From an uncultured Spirochaetales bacterium (GTDB lineage Bacteria; Spirochaetota; Spirochaetia; Sphaerochaetales; Sphaerochaetaceae): DNA of 55,962 nucleotides. The stretch is from assembly GCA_949293335.1 (NCBI GenBank), contig CASFDA010000011.1, forward strand, positions 1 to 55,962. The letters are read 5' to 3'. A program made the translations under genes and the position numbers. Position 1 is the stretch's first letter. Each line of letters begins with the position of its first letter. Below, in pieces: positions 8,354 to 17,231 of the stretch. Under the pieces are notes generated by a model. That model was given only the letters and a program-made list of their open reading frames with translations, was not told where the DNA came from and searched no databases.

Positions 8354-11300
8354 ATGGCTGAAAAGAAAATGGTCACAATTGACGGAAATACCGCTGCCGC
8401 GCATATTGCGTATGCCTTCAGCGACGTTGCCGCCATCTACCCGATCACGCCTTCATCTCCGATGGGAGAGTATGCAGAGCAGTGGTCAAGTACAGGCCGT
8501 GAGAACCTTTGGGGCAAGAAAGTAGACATCATGGAGATGCAGTCTGAGGCAGGTGCCGCAGGAGCTGTACATGGTGCCCTCGCCGCTGGAGCACTTACGA
8601 CCACGTTCACGGCATCACAGGGCCTTTTGCTCATGATTCCGAACATGCACAAGATTGCAGGTGAGATGATCCCTACTGTCTTCCATGTATCGGCCCGTAG
8701 CCTTGCGGCTCAGTCCCTTTCGATCTTCGGAGATCATTCTGACGTGATGGCATGTAGGAATACTGGTTTTGCAATGACATGTGCATCCAGCATTCAGGAG
8801 ACAATGGACATTGCTCTGGTAGCCCACCTTGCTACACTTGAGTCTCAGGTTCCATTCCTCAACTTCTTCGATGGTTTCAGAACAAGCCATGAGATCCAGA
8901 AGGTTGAGGAGATCAGTTACGATGACATCAAGAAGATCGTAGACGAGAAATACATCGAGCGCTTCCGCTCTCGCGCACAGCGCCCAGAGCATCCGAAGAC
9001 AAAAGTTGCAGCTCAGAACGAAGACGTCTACTTCCAGGGAAGAGAGACTGTAAACAAATATTATGATGCTCTTCCTGAGATCGTGCAGAAGTACATGGAC
9101 AAGGTTGCAGGTCTCACAGGCAGACAGTATCACCTCTTCGATTATGTCGGTGCAGCAGATGCAACAGATGTCGTAGTCGTAATGGGTTCTGCAGCAGATA
9201 CATTCGAATGGGTAGTTGACTATATCAACAAGAAGGGCGGCAAGGTTGGCCTTCTCAAGGTCCGTCTCTATCGTCCGTTCAGCGCAAAGCATCTTGTTGC
9301 TGCTCTTCCTGAGACAGTAAAGAGGATCGCAGTACTTGACAGGACAAAGGAGCCAGGCAGCCTTGGCGAGCCTCTCTATCTCGACGTAGTTGCAGCTCTT
9401 GACCTCATGAAGAGAACTGGAATCAAGGTTATTGGTGGAAGGTATGGCCTTTCCAGCAAGGACTTCACACCTACACATGCAAAGGCAGTTTATGACTTCC
9501 TTGCTAAGGATGATTCCTTCCATAACTTCACTGTCGGTATCGACGATGATGTTACACACAGGTCAATTCCTGTTGGCGAGCCAATCGACGTAACGCCAAA
9601 CGGAGTAGTATCCTGCATGTTCTGGGGCCTTGGCTCTGACGGTACAGTCGGTGCGAACAAGAACTCCATCAAGATCATCGGAGACAACACCGATCAGAAT
9701 GCTCAGGCATACTTTGCATACGATTCAAAGAAGTCCGGTGGTGTAACAATTTCTCACCTCCGTTTCGGCAAGGGCAAGCTCGATATGCCATGGCTCATTG
9801 ACCACGCTGACTTCGTCGCATGCCATAACCCTGCATACATTGGCCGCTATGATATGCTTTCTGCGCTCAAGGAAGGCGGAGTATTCCTCCTCAATTCCCA
9901 GATTCCTTCAGATGAGGTATTTGAGCACCTTACAAGGAAGGAGCAGGAGCAGATCATCAACAAGCACATCCACTTCTACAACATCAACGCTTTGGAGATC
10001 AGCGAGAAGGTAGGTCTTGGCACAAGGATCAATACTGTCATGCAGGCAGCATTCTTCAAGATCAGCCGCATCCTTCCTGAAGATGAAGCTATCGCATTGA
10101 TCAAGAAGTACATCAAGAAGACCTTCCTCAAGAAGGGCGAGGATGTTGTCAACAAGAACTGGGCAGCTGTAGACGCAGCAAGTGCAGCTCTTGTAGAGGT
10201 AAAGGTTCCTGAGAAGATCACAAAGAGCTATGAGCCGAAGAGGCTTATCGCTGACGATGCAGATGAGTTCACAAAGAACATCATCGAGCCGATCATGCAC
10301 AGACAGGGAGACAACATTCCTGTATCCCATATGTCTTTTGACGGATCTCTCCCGACAGGAACAGCAAAGCTCGAGAAGAGAGGCGTAGCTGCATTTGTTC
10401 CTCACTGGGACAGCACAAAGTGTATCCAGTGCAACCAGTGCGTACAGTCATGTCCTCACGCAGCTATCAGGGCAAAGCAGATCCTGCCAAGTGATCTCAA
10501 GAATGCTCCAGAGGGATTTGTTACAATCAAGAGCAATACAAAGAACGACAAGGACCTCCAGTTCAGGATTCAGGTATATCCTGAGGACTGCCAGGGATGT
10601 GGCGTATGTATTGAAGCTTGTCCTGCAAAGGAGAAGGCTCTTTCCTTCAGCCCACTCCAGAAAGAGAGGGAAGCTGGCGAGACAAAGAGAAGCGAATTCT
10701 TCGAGAGCCTCACATATGACAATCTCGACGGTCTCAACATGAACACAGTCAAGGGTCTGCAGTTCAAGCAGCCGCTCTTTGAGTTCAGTGGTGCATGTGC
10801 AGGTTGTGGTGAGACACCATATGTCAAGCTTCTCAGCCAGATTTGCGGAGAGAGGGCAATCATTGCAAACGCAACTGGATGTTCCTCAATCTACAGCGGA
10901 ACATTCCCGACTATCCCTTATACAAAGAGGGCAGATGGAAGGGGACCAGCTTGGGGCAACTCACTTTTCGAGGATAATGCCGAGTATGGTCTTGGAATGC
11001 GCCTTGCTGTCGATTCCAACAGGAATCTCCTGAAGATCAAGGCTGATGAGCTCATGGCTGCCGGATGCTCTGACGAGCTGAAGAAGGCTATCGAGAAGTG
11101 CTATTCTCTCTGGGACAACGATGGAGAGGAAGGCATTGCAGCTCAGAAGGAAGTTCAGGCTGTTCTCAAGAACGAGAAGGCAACAGAGGCCAACAAGGCT
11201 GCTCTCGAGAAGGTTATCGAACTCCAGGATTACTTCACAGACAAGGCTGTCCTTATCATTGGTGGTGACGGATGGGCATACGATATCGGATACGGTGGTG

Positions 11301-11893
11301 TTGACCACGTTGTTGCTTCCGGCAAGAACGTTACTATCCTCGTTCTCGATACCGAGGTTTACTCCAACACAGGTGGACAGGCTTCCAAGAGTACTCCTAT
11401 CGCTGCTGTCGCTAAGTTCGCTAATGCAGGTAAGCAGGTTGGAAAGAAGAACATGGGCTTCATGTGCATGAGCTATGGCCACGTGTATGTAGCATCCATT
11501 GCTCTCGGATACAACAGGCTTCAGGCTCAGAAGTGCCTCCAGGAAGCAGTTGCCTACAAGGGTCCTTCTATCGTCTTCTGCTATGCCCCATGTATCAACC
11601 ATGGAATCAACATGCGCTATTCGCAGGTTGAGGCAAAGAAGGCTGTTGAGGCAGGTTACTGGCCGCTTTACCACTTCAATCCATCCCTTCCGGAAGGACA
11701 GAAGTTTGTTTGGGAGACCAAGCCAGCAACAGGTGACTATGAACAGTTCATCAAGGGAGAGGTCAGGTATTCTTCTCTCTACAAGACCAATCCAGAGCAT
11801 GCAGATGAGCTCTTCGCTAAGTCTGCAGAGGATGCAAAGGCACGTCTCAAGTTCTATGAGGAGTGCGGAAAGGTACTTGGAGAAATTCTCTGA
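8354..11893 (+). CDS. nifJ: pyruvate:ferredoxin (flavodoxin) oxidoreductase
   Basis: The 1179-residue single-chain PFOR oxidises pyruvate with CoA to acetyl-CoA and CO2 and reduces ferredoxin, the central step of anaerobic fermentation. Order of parts: N-terminal pyruvate-binding/transketolase-like domain (YPITPSSPMGE near residue 30), the gamma-type domain, two 4Fe-4S motifs (CIQCNQCVQSCP and CQGCGVCIEACP, about residues 690-760), and the C-terminal thiamine-diphosphate domain with CAGCGE and GGDGWAYDIGYGG. Length is normal for the fused form. The codon choice is strongly biased, as expected for an abundant protein. AGGAG at 8339-8343 precedes the start. An intrinsic terminator follows at 11917. 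Its reduced ferredoxin would feed the hydrogenases at 47-52 kb. Confidence 0.97.
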   Translation: MAEKKMVTIDGNTAAAHIAYAFSDVAAIYPITPSSPMGEYAEQWSSTGRENLWGKKVDIMEMQSEAGAAGAVHGALAAGALTTTFTASQGLLLMIPNMHKIAGEMIPTVFHVSARSLAAQSLSIFGDHSDVMACRNTGFAMTCASSIQETMDIALVAHLATLESQVPFLNFFDGFRTSHEIQKVEEISYDDIKKIVDEKYIERFRSRAQRPEHPKTKVAAQNEDVYFQGRETVNKYYDALPEIVQKYMDKVAGLTGRQYHLFDYVGAADATDVVVVMGSAADTFEWVVDYINKKGGKVGLLKVRLYRPFSAKHLVAALPETVKRIAVLDRTKEPGSLGEPLYLDVVAALDLMKRTGIKVIGGRYGLSSKDFTPTHAKAVYDFLAKDDSFHNFTVGIDDDVTHRSIPVGEPIDVTPNGVVSCMFWGLGSDGTVGANKNSIKIIGDNTDQNAQAYFAYDSKKSGGVTISHLRFGKGKLDMPWLIDHADFVACHNPAYIGRYDMLSALKEGGVFLLNSQIPSDEVFEHLTRKEQEQIINKHIHFYNINALEISEKVGLGTRINTVMQAAFFKISRILPEDEAIALIKKYIKKTFLKKGEDVVNKNWAAVDAASAALVEVKVPEKITKSYEPKRLIADDADEFTKNIIEPIMHRQGDNIPVSHMSFDGSLPTGTAKLEKRGVAAFVPHWDSTKCIQCNQCVQSCPHAAIRAKQILPSDLKNAPEGFVTIKSNTKNDKDLQFRIQVYPEDCQGCGVCIEACPAKEKALSFSPLQKEREAGETKRSEFFESLTYDNLDGLNMNTVKGLQFKQPLFEFSGACAGCGETPYVKLLSQICGERAIIANATGCSSIYSGTFPTIPYTKRADGRGPAWGNSLFEDNAEYGLGMRLAVDSNRNLLKIKADELMAAGCSDELKKAIEKCYSLWDNDGEEGIAAQKEVQAVLKNEKATEANKAALEKVIELQDYFTDKAVLIIGGDGWAYDIGYGGVDHVVASGKNVTILVLDTEVYSNTGGQASKSTPIAAVAKFANAGKQVGKKNMGFMCMSYGHVYVASIALGYNRLQAQKCLQEAVAYKGPSIVFCYAPCINHGINMRYSQVEAKKAVEAGYWPLYHFNPSLPEGQKFVWETKPATGDYEQFIKGEVRYSSLYKTNPEHADELFAKSAEDAKARLKFYEECGKVLGEIL

Positions 11894-11916
11894 TCTTTCG
11901 ATTCAGACTGAAGAAT

Positions 11917-11945
11917 GGGGAGGGCATGAAAGCCCTCCCTTTTCT
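11917..11945 (+). terminator. rho-independent terminator of nifJ
   Basis: GGGAGGGC (11918-11925), loop ATGAAA, GCCCTCCC (11932-11939), then TTTTTCT. A perfect 8-bp GC-rich stem with a U-run 24 bases after the stop. Confidence 0.9.
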
Positions 11946-11993
11946 ATTGCCCTTCCATCCTTTTTTTCTATATCTTTCCTGTAGGAGGTTCCT

Positions 11994-12956
11994 ATGTTTT
12001 TTAGACCGCTTCCGAAGAGCAGGGAGATGCTTGAGGACGAAGTGCTTGAAGTGGATCTGGATCAGAGTCTTGAGTGTGGCAATGTCTCTCTCGGGCGCGT
12101 TGCAATCTATATATCCGGAAAAGGGAAGAAGAATAAGTTCTATATCCCGTACTCTGCTATTTCAAAGGCCTTCAAGAAAGAAGACAGGAAAGCTAAAGGC
12201 GATAAATTCTATCTGGAGATTACATATGACGGCAGTACTCCGCTAGTTGTGGATATGAACTATGAAGAGGATATAGATATCGTCATTGCATATCTCGCTT
12301 ATAATTTCCCCGAGATAAGGACTGTTACGGAAAAAGATGAGAAACTGGCTCTCAAAGCAAGACATGAAGTAGACAGGAAAGCGCTCAGGAAACTCAGTGA
12401 TTCAGCACTAGAGGGGGTGAATGAACTGAGGAAAGAAAAGAATTTCATGGAGGAAAATGGATTCCTTTTCTCATACCGGCTATCGTTGCGGAGCCTGGCT
12501 ATAAGGAAAAGCAAGAACAGGATCGCTTTTTTCTTTCTGTTCATCCTGGGGCTTCTGATGAGCCTGTTCTCGCTCTATTTCCTCACGTTATCGTATTCAG
12601 GCAACATGCTTTTCTCTATGCTGATAGGCATCCTGCTGATATATATTGTTTTTGCATATGAGATCCTTCCGACAAAGAGGAACAGGAGGAAGTTTGCAAA
12701 GAAAGAGGGAGAAAAAGTGAATAGCGAAATCAAAGTTCTCCTCGATTCATACGATGGAACTTTCCAACTTCCTCCGGATAAGGCCCATCCGCTAGTTGCG
12801 GACATGATGATCTCCATTCTTCGCCTGGGAAAGGCAGAATCGATACACGAGGCTTTGGAGATTTTGTCTTTTTCCCTTGATTCTGACACAGCGAATGAGT
12901 ATGCAGACAAAATCAAGAAATACGTTTCCCCTCTATTTTCAGAAGGAAAAAGATGA
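11994..12956 (+). CDS. uncharacterised membrane protein, two TM helices
   Basis: This 320-residue protein is not one I recognise. An N-terminal soluble part of about 175 residues, rich in beta-type segments, is followed by two close hydrophobic helices (IAFFFLFILGLLMSLFSLYF and MLIGILLIYIVFAY, about residues 183-225). A charged C-terminal domain of about 90 residues comes last. The hairpin-TM layout would place both ends in the cytoplasm. GTAGGAGG stands ahead of the start. It overlaps the patatin-like gene by 4 bases (ATGA), so translation is coupled and a shared membrane role is plausible but unproven. Confidence 0.75.
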   Translation: MFFRPLPKSREMLEDEVLEVDLDQSLECGNVSLGRVAIYISGKGKKNKFYIPYSAISKAFKKEDRKAKGDKFYLEITYDGSTPLVVDMNYEEDIDIVIAYLAYNFPEIRTVTEKDEKLALKARHEVDRKALRKLSDSALEGVNELRKEKNFMEENGFLFSYRLSLRSLAIRKSKNRIAFFFLFILGLLMSLFSLYFLTLSYSGNMLFSMLIGILLIYIVFAYEILPTKRNRRKFAKKEGEKVNSEIKVLLDSYDGTFQLPPDKAHPLVADMMISILRLGKAESIHEALEILSFSLDSDTANEYADKIKKYVSPLFSEGKR

Positions 12957-13798
12957 AAGTCGGAATCATAGATGTTGGCGGGGGAATGAAAGGGGCTTTC
13001 AGTTCCGGTCTTTATGATTATCTGATGGATGAGAACATCATGATAACAAAAGGATATGGAGTCTCCGCAGGTGCTGCCAATCTCGTCACATATCTTTCCG
13101 GACAAAGAGGAAGAACGCTCAGGTTCTACACCATCTATCCAAAGCGAAAGGAATATATGGGGATCTCCCAGTTTTTGAAGACTGGATCGTTCTTCAATCT
13201 CAAGTATGTCTACCGCACTCTTTCCTACACAGGTGGAGAGGACGCTTTTGACTTCGATGCATATAAATCAAGTGAGATGGAAATGGAATTTGTAGCGACG
13301 AATGCGCTTACAGGAAAGCCTGTATATTTTCCGAAAGACTCGATAAGGACCAACGATATGCTGTCCCTTGAAGCATCGGCAACACTTCCTGTCCTCAACA
13401 GGCCTACTGTCATCGATGGTATTCCATATTTTGATGGCGGACTCTCTGATCCAATTCCTTATGAGAAGGCTTTTGAGGAAGGTATGGACAGGGTAGTCGT
13501 TGTCCTGACGAGAAACAGGTATCTCGAAAGGAGGGCGAAGAAGGACAGATTTCCTGCTTTCCTGCTCAATTTCACTTATCCTGAAGCTGCCAGGGCACTG
13601 AAAAGTCGTGCAGAATTGTATAACAGCCAGATAAGAGGAATGGAGTGTTATGAAAGAAATGGACAGCTTCTTTGTGTCTATCCTGACGACACCGATGGGG
13701 TGACTACAACCCGTTTTGAGGAAGAAGATATCCTCAAGTTGTATCAGAGAGGGTATGACAAGGGATCTGAAGTTGCTGCTTTCATAAAGGGAAAATGA
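12953..13798 (+). CDS. patatin-like phospholipase
   Basis: A 281-residue patatin/RssA-type serine hydrolase. The oxyanion-hole glycine loop GGGMKG is at residues 9-14, the nucleophile motif GVSAG has Ser38, and the catalytic Asp is D161 in DGG. These give the Ser-Asp dyad of the family, which hydrolyses acyl ester bonds in lipids. There is no signal peptide, so action at the cytoplasmic membrane face is likely. It is closest to the bacterial YjjU-like patatin group by general layout. It overlaps both neighbours by 4 and 4 bases. Substrate unknown. Confidence 0.9.
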   Translation: MKVGIIDVGGGMKGAFSSGLYDYLMDENIMITKGYGVSAGAANLVTYLSGQRGRTLRFYTIYPKRKEYMGISQFLKTGSFFNLKYVYRTLSYTGGEDAFDFDAYKSSEMEMEFVATNALTGKPVYFPKDSIRTNDMLSLEASATLPVLNRPTVIDGIPYFDGGLSDPIPYEKAFEEGMDRVVVVLTRNRYLERRAKKDRFPAFLLNFTYPEAARALKSRAELYNSQIRGMECYERNGQLLCVYPDDTDGVTTTRFEEEDILKLYQRGYDKGSEVAAFIKGK

Positions 13799-14274
13799 TG
13801 ATTAGACATCCAATCCCTCCTGTATTTGACAAAGACTCCGAGATACTCATCCTAGGCTCTTTCCCTTCTCCAGTCTCAAGAGAGGTCGGGTTCTTCTATG
13901 GCAACAAGCAGAACAGATTCTGGCCCCTGATGGAGAGGCTGTTTTCTGTCGAGCTCGATAGCATAGCAGACAAGATCTTGTTCCTCCACAGTCATCATAT
14001 CGCGCTATGGGATGTGGTCGGATCGTGTGAAATCCATGGTTCTGGAGATGAGACCATAGAAGATGTCTCAGTAAATGATATCGGGAAGCTGATTGAAGAG
14101 ACCAGGATAAGGAGAATATACACAAACGGACAGAAGGCAAGTGCCATTTATCGTAAGAAAATTTATCCGGATACCAGGATATTAGATTATCCTCTGCCTT
14201 CCACAAGTCCACGTAATGCAGGATGGAATTTTGACAGACTTCTTTCCTCCTGGACGGCAATAAAAGAGTCTTGA
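13795..14274 (+). CDS. hypoxanthine-DNA glycosylase (UDG superfamily family 6)
   Basis: The 159-residue protein matches the DNA-deoxyinosine glycosylase group of the uracil-DNA glycosylase superfamily. Near the N-terminus is ILGSFPS followed by GFFYGNKQNRFWPLM, and near the C-terminus LPSTSPRNA. These are the family's water-activating/base-binding and DNA-intercalation motifs. It would excise hypoxanthine made by adenine deamination. Its start overlaps the patatin stop (ATGATG). Location after a lipase is probably an operon of convenience. Two hairpins lie in the gap downstream. Confidence 0.88.
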   Translation: MMIRHPIPPVFDKDSEILILGSFPSPVSREVGFFYGNKQNRFWPLMERLFSVELDSIADKILFLHSHHIALWDVVGSCEIHGSGDETIEDVSVNDIGKLIEETRIRRIYTNGQKASAIYRKKIYPDTRILDYPLPSTSPRNAGWNFDRLLSSWTAIKES

Positions 14275-14501
14275 GAAAGCCATGAAGAGAGCTACCTGAA
14301 AAGAGGTAGCTCAGCAAAGGGGGTGTGGAATTGTCCCATCCACAATTCAATACTAATCCTTAGAATTAAACAATGCAATGGAAATTGGAAGAATATTTTT
14401 CTTTTTCTCGATAAGATAAGGAAAAAGATGAAAAAAGTAAATATTTAATCCCTGTCTTTTAAATATTTAAAATCCTCAAAATAGACGCTATTTCGCGGAT
14501 T
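14275..14501. other. convergent intergenic region with two hairpins and AT-palindromes
   Basis: Between the glycosylase and the opposite-facing WYL gene lie a 9-bp hairpin (14289-14297 with 14304-14312, GAGCTACCT/AGGTAGCTC) and a 7-bp hairpin (14328-14334 with 14342-14348, GAATTGT/ACAATTC). Neither has a clean U-tract on the plus strand. Further right, TAAATATTTAA occurs at 14438 and again at 14460, 22 bases apart. They may act as bidirectional terminators or RNA ends. Confidence 0.5.
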
Positions 14502-15464
14502 TCAATAGTTAATCTGGTATATTGAGATTATTCCTTGCAGATAGGAGAGGAATTTTTTCCTGAAGGAGTAGGGATAGACGATTTCAATGCTTTTCCCGCT
14601 CTTTACAATCCCGAGGAGCAGATCTATCGAATTCTCTGCTTCCAGAGAGCAAATGAAAGTGCCATCCCGCTCTTCTTTCATGGACACATCTCCATGAATG
14701 AGCGAGGCGATGCTGTTGAGTGCAGAACGTTCCTTCAGTCTGAGTGTGAGTGGAATCATGTCGACAGTGCTCTGCTTGCTCTTTTCCATATTCCTGCCAA
14801 ATGGTCTGAGATTATCTGGAATCGTATATGTCTCGTCGAGCATCACGGCCTCCTTTATCTCAGATAATGGGATTGTGGCTATATCCTGGGTATGCCTGAT
14901 ACGTCCTGTGACGGAAATAGGATTCCTGCCCCCGCTTTCTTCCTTGAAGCCGATGAAATATGGGGCGATCTCTATCTCCTCATTCATGCTCTTTATCCTT
15001 GCAATGTTTCCGGAAACCCAGCAGTCGATCAGGACTTCCATGATTTTGTTGTATGTCTCTGTCATGTGTCTGTTCTTCTCGACAGAGAGGTCTATCTCAT
15101 CAGCGATCTGGAGTATGTTCTCACTGATTTTCGGAGCATAGGAGAACATGTTTGAGGCTATTTTCCTCAGCCCTGATGCAAGATGGGGGTTCTGTATCTT
15201 CTGGCTGCTGACAAGAGCCTCTGCGCTCATATTGAATGCAAGAGTCTCATAAAGGCTCAGAACTTCCTTCTCCTCATCCTCTTTTGCCTTTATTTTTATC
15301 AGGCCATCCTCTTCGTACAGGTCTATCTTTGATGATAACTCTTCGACATAACGTGATATCGTAGATCTGTGCAGCCCAAGTTTGCGGGCGATCTCGACCC
15401 GTCTGAGACCCTCCGGATGACTTATGAGCAGAAGTTCGAGCTGTGCAATTCGTTCACCTTTCAT
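14502..15464 (-). CDS. HTH plus WYL-domain transcriptional regulator
   Basis: A 320-residue regulator. Residues 1-60 form a DeoR-like winged helix (EIARKLGLHRSTISRYVEEL). Residues from about 130 onward resemble the WYL ligand-sensing fold and its C-terminal extension, with a central IAPYFIGFKE segment in the WYL-strand position. Such proteins commonly bind nucleic-acid or nucleotide ligands. The start ATG is at 15464. It diverges from the SlyX-like gene across 79 bases, so the two promoters may interfere. Its target is unknown and it is not in an operon here. Confidence 0.75.
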   Translation of the reverse strand: MKGERIAQLELLLISHPEGLRRVEIARKLGLHRSTISRYVEELSSKIDLYEEDGLIKIKAKEDEEKEVLSLYETLAFNMSAEALVSSQKIQNPHLASGLRKIASNMFSYAPKISENILQIADEIDLSVEKNRHMTETYNKIMEVLIDCWVSGNIARIKSMNEEIEIAPYFIGFKEESGGRNPISVTGRIRHTQDIATIPLSEIKEAVMLDETYTIPDNLRPFGRNMEKSKQSTVDMIPLTLRLKERSALNSIASLIHGDVSMKEERDGTFICSLEAENSIDLLLGIVKSGKSIEIVYPYSFRKKFLSYLQGIISIYQINY

Positions 15465-15505
15465 CTATGACTCCATGTGACAGGATAGCAGATTTTCCAA
15501 ATATG

Positions 15506-15534
15506 TTGCATTGCCGGCGGACGGATAAGATAAT
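15506..15534 (+). promoter_or_regulatory. strong candidate promoter of the SlyX-like gene
   Basis: TTGCAT (15506-15511), 17 bases, GATAAT (15529-15534). Predicted transcription start near 15541 is only about three bases ahead of the ATG at 15544, and no Shine-Dalgarno sequence exists, which suggests a leaderless mRNA. Confidence 0.5.
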
Positions 15535-15543
15535 CTCTCTTGT

Positions 15544-15744
15544 ATGGAAAACGAGATTGAAAAGCTGGAAGTGAAAATAAGCTATCTGGAGAAACAGAAT
15601 GAGGATCTGAGTGATATGATCTATTCACTTGAAGAAGATCTGAAAAGAGAGAAGAAGAGGGTAGACTTCCTTGAAAGGAAGATCGGAGACCTCATCGAAG
15701 AACTTTCTCCGGACAGGCCTTCAAGGAAACCTCCGCACTATTAA
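15544..15744 (+). CDS. SlyX-like coiled-coil protein
   Basis: This 66-residue protein is almost wholly a heptad coiled coil (IEKLEVKISYLEKQNEDL onward) and ends in RPSRKPPHY, the Pro-Pro-His-Tyr tail typical of SlyX-family proteins. Function of SlyX is unknown in the family. It has no ribosome site and appears to be expressed from a leaderless transcript. It converges on the thioesterase gene with a 39-base gap. Confidence 0.75.
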   Translation: MENEIEKLEVKISYLEKQNEDLSDMIYSLEEDLKREKKRVDFLERKIGDLIEELSPDRPSRKPPHY

Positions 15745-15783
15745 CGCTTGTGACAACTCTCCTGCCTGAAGACAATTGATCTT

Positions 15784-16569
15784 CTAAATTTTTTCCTTCC
15801 AGACAGAGAATGCCTCGAAGCACTCCTTCATGCTTCCGTCTTCCTTCTCTTTGAGTACTCTGTGGATGATCCTTGTCTTTTCTCCTTTCTCAACGAACGC
15901 ACTTTCGACAGAGACATGGTTATCTTCGAATGTCTGGCTCAGCCAAGCGACATCCATCTCATCGATCACATGAGTTTCCAGAAATTCATCGGGAAGGGAT
16001 GAAAGCACCCAGCGTATATATACGACATTGTTTATGTGTTTGTTCAGATCCACGTCGTAATAACTGCACTCGGGCGCATAGGAAGGGAGGATTTCAAGCT
16101 TCTTTACATCATCCCAGTCTGGCATCTTCCCCAGTTCCGGGTCTTTCCTGATGCTTTCATCAGGAATCGGGAAATCGAGCGTTGATGGCCTCAGCGGCCT
16201 TTTTCGTGCGATATCAAAGAGTACCCAGTGTGTCATTGCCTCGAAAACAGGCTCACCATTATCTGTGTATCCATTGATCACCCGCGGAAAGAACAGATGG
16301 AAACTGGGCTGAGCCCATGTCTCGACTTTGATAGTGTCCCCAAGATGAGGTATTTTATGAAAACGGATCCGGCTTCTCAGTATCATCCAGGTCCAGTTGT
16401 GCTTTCCCATCAATTCCTCTGCGGAGAATCCGAAAAGGCCTGCATGGAATCCTCCCGCATCCTGACAGATCGAGAAGAAGAACGGAATTGAGGCATCGTT
16501 GAATCTGTCTGTATCCGCGCCTCGGATAAGTATCTTCTCCTCTCCTGTGTTTCTCTCTGTGACGATCAT
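15784..16569 (-). CDS. acyl-ACP thioesterase
   Basis: The 261-residue protein is a double-hotdog acyl-[acyl carrier protein] thioesterase of the FatA/FatB-related bacterial group, releasing free fatty acids from acyl-ACP. The C-terminal hotdog has DVDLNKHINNVVYIRW (172-187), carrying the Asn176/His178 catalytic pair. The N-terminal hotdog has the WTWMILRSRIRFHKIP segment. It starts ATGATC and overlaps the end of rsmD by 4 bases (ATGA), making it the last gene of the long minus-strand run. Chain-length preference is not readable. Confidence 0.9.
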   Translation of the reverse strand: MIVTERNTGEEKILIRGADTDRFNDASIPFFFSICQDAGGFHAGLFGFSAEELMGKHNWTWMILRSRIRFHKIPHLGDTIKVETWAQPSFHLFFPRVINGYTDNGEPVFEAMTHWVLFDIARKRPLRPSTLDFPIPDESIRKDPELGKMPDWDDVKKLEILPSYAPECSYYDVDLNKHINNVVYIRWVLSSLPDEFLETHVIDEMDVAWLSQTFEDNHVSVESAFVEKGEKTRIIHRVLKEKEDGSMKECFEAFSVWKEKI

Positions 16570-17114
16570 ACTGTTTCTTTCCTCCTGTAGAACCTTAACA
16601 TTGAGCGACCATACTTTCTTTTGTCTGTAAGGAAAAGCTTTCCTTCAAGTTCATCTGGCCACAAACAATCCTCTTCGGAAGGGATGTGGATTATATATAG
16701 TCCTTCGCTTTTTACAAGTGGAGAAAGGGCTATCTTCCTGCTCATGCCTATCTTGTCTTCCATGTTGAAAGGTGGATCGGCATAGACTATCGAATAGCTA
16801 TTTGGGCATGTGGAGATAAAACGCATTACATCTGTCATGTAAAGCCTTTTCTCCTCCTCTACGAATGAAAGATTTTTCTCTATTGTTGTTTTCTTTCCCC
16901 TGTCCATCTCCACTAGGTCGATCCTGTCTGCACCTCTGCTCGCAGCTTCTATTGCAACAATGCCGCTTCCGCTGAATAGATCGAGAAAGGAAAGTCCGGA
17001 AAGATCTCCCAGGATTGCAAACAATGATTCCCTCATCCTGTCCATTGCTGGCCGGATGACTCCTGGTGGACATATTATTTTACGTCTCAAGTACTTGCCG
17101 CCTGTGATGCGCAT
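16566..17114 (-). CDS. rsmD: 16S rRNA (guanine966-N2)-methyltransferase
   Basis: A 182-residue Rossmann methyltransferase. It opens MRITGGKYLRRKI, carries the SAM-binding LDLFSGSGIVAIEAASRGA block and the catalytic YADPPFN (NPPY-like) motif. All are typical of RsmD, which methylates G966 of 16S rRNA in the 30S subunit. Length is normal. It follows recG after 117 bases and overlaps the thioesterase. Confidence 0.93.
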   Translation of the reverse strand: MRITGGKYLRRKIICPPGVIRPAMDRMRESLFAILGDLSGLSFLDLFSGSGIVAIEAASRGADRIDLVEMDRGKKTTIEKNLSFVEEEKRLYMTDVMRFISTCPNSYSIVYADPPFNMEDKIGMSRKIALSPLVKSEGLYIIHIPSEEDCLWPDELEGKLFLTDKRKYGRSMLRFYRRKETV

Positions 17115-17231
17115 AGTCTAAACGATAAATCAGAAATGGATTTTTTTGCAACCTTTGACACGATGTGTCTTCTGGATGAAAGAATGTTTTTCCTGGCATT
17201 CGAACAAGCGGGAAGGAATGGAGAGTATCCA

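Noticed and set aside
8615-11800. several long open frames antisense to nifJ
   Set aside because: Same cause: strong codon bias in nifJ. Cys/Leu-rich composition and no recognisable motif.
14289-14312. 9-bp hairpin as a rho-independent terminator
   Set aside because: It is followed by AGCAAAGGGGG and not a U-run on the plus strand.
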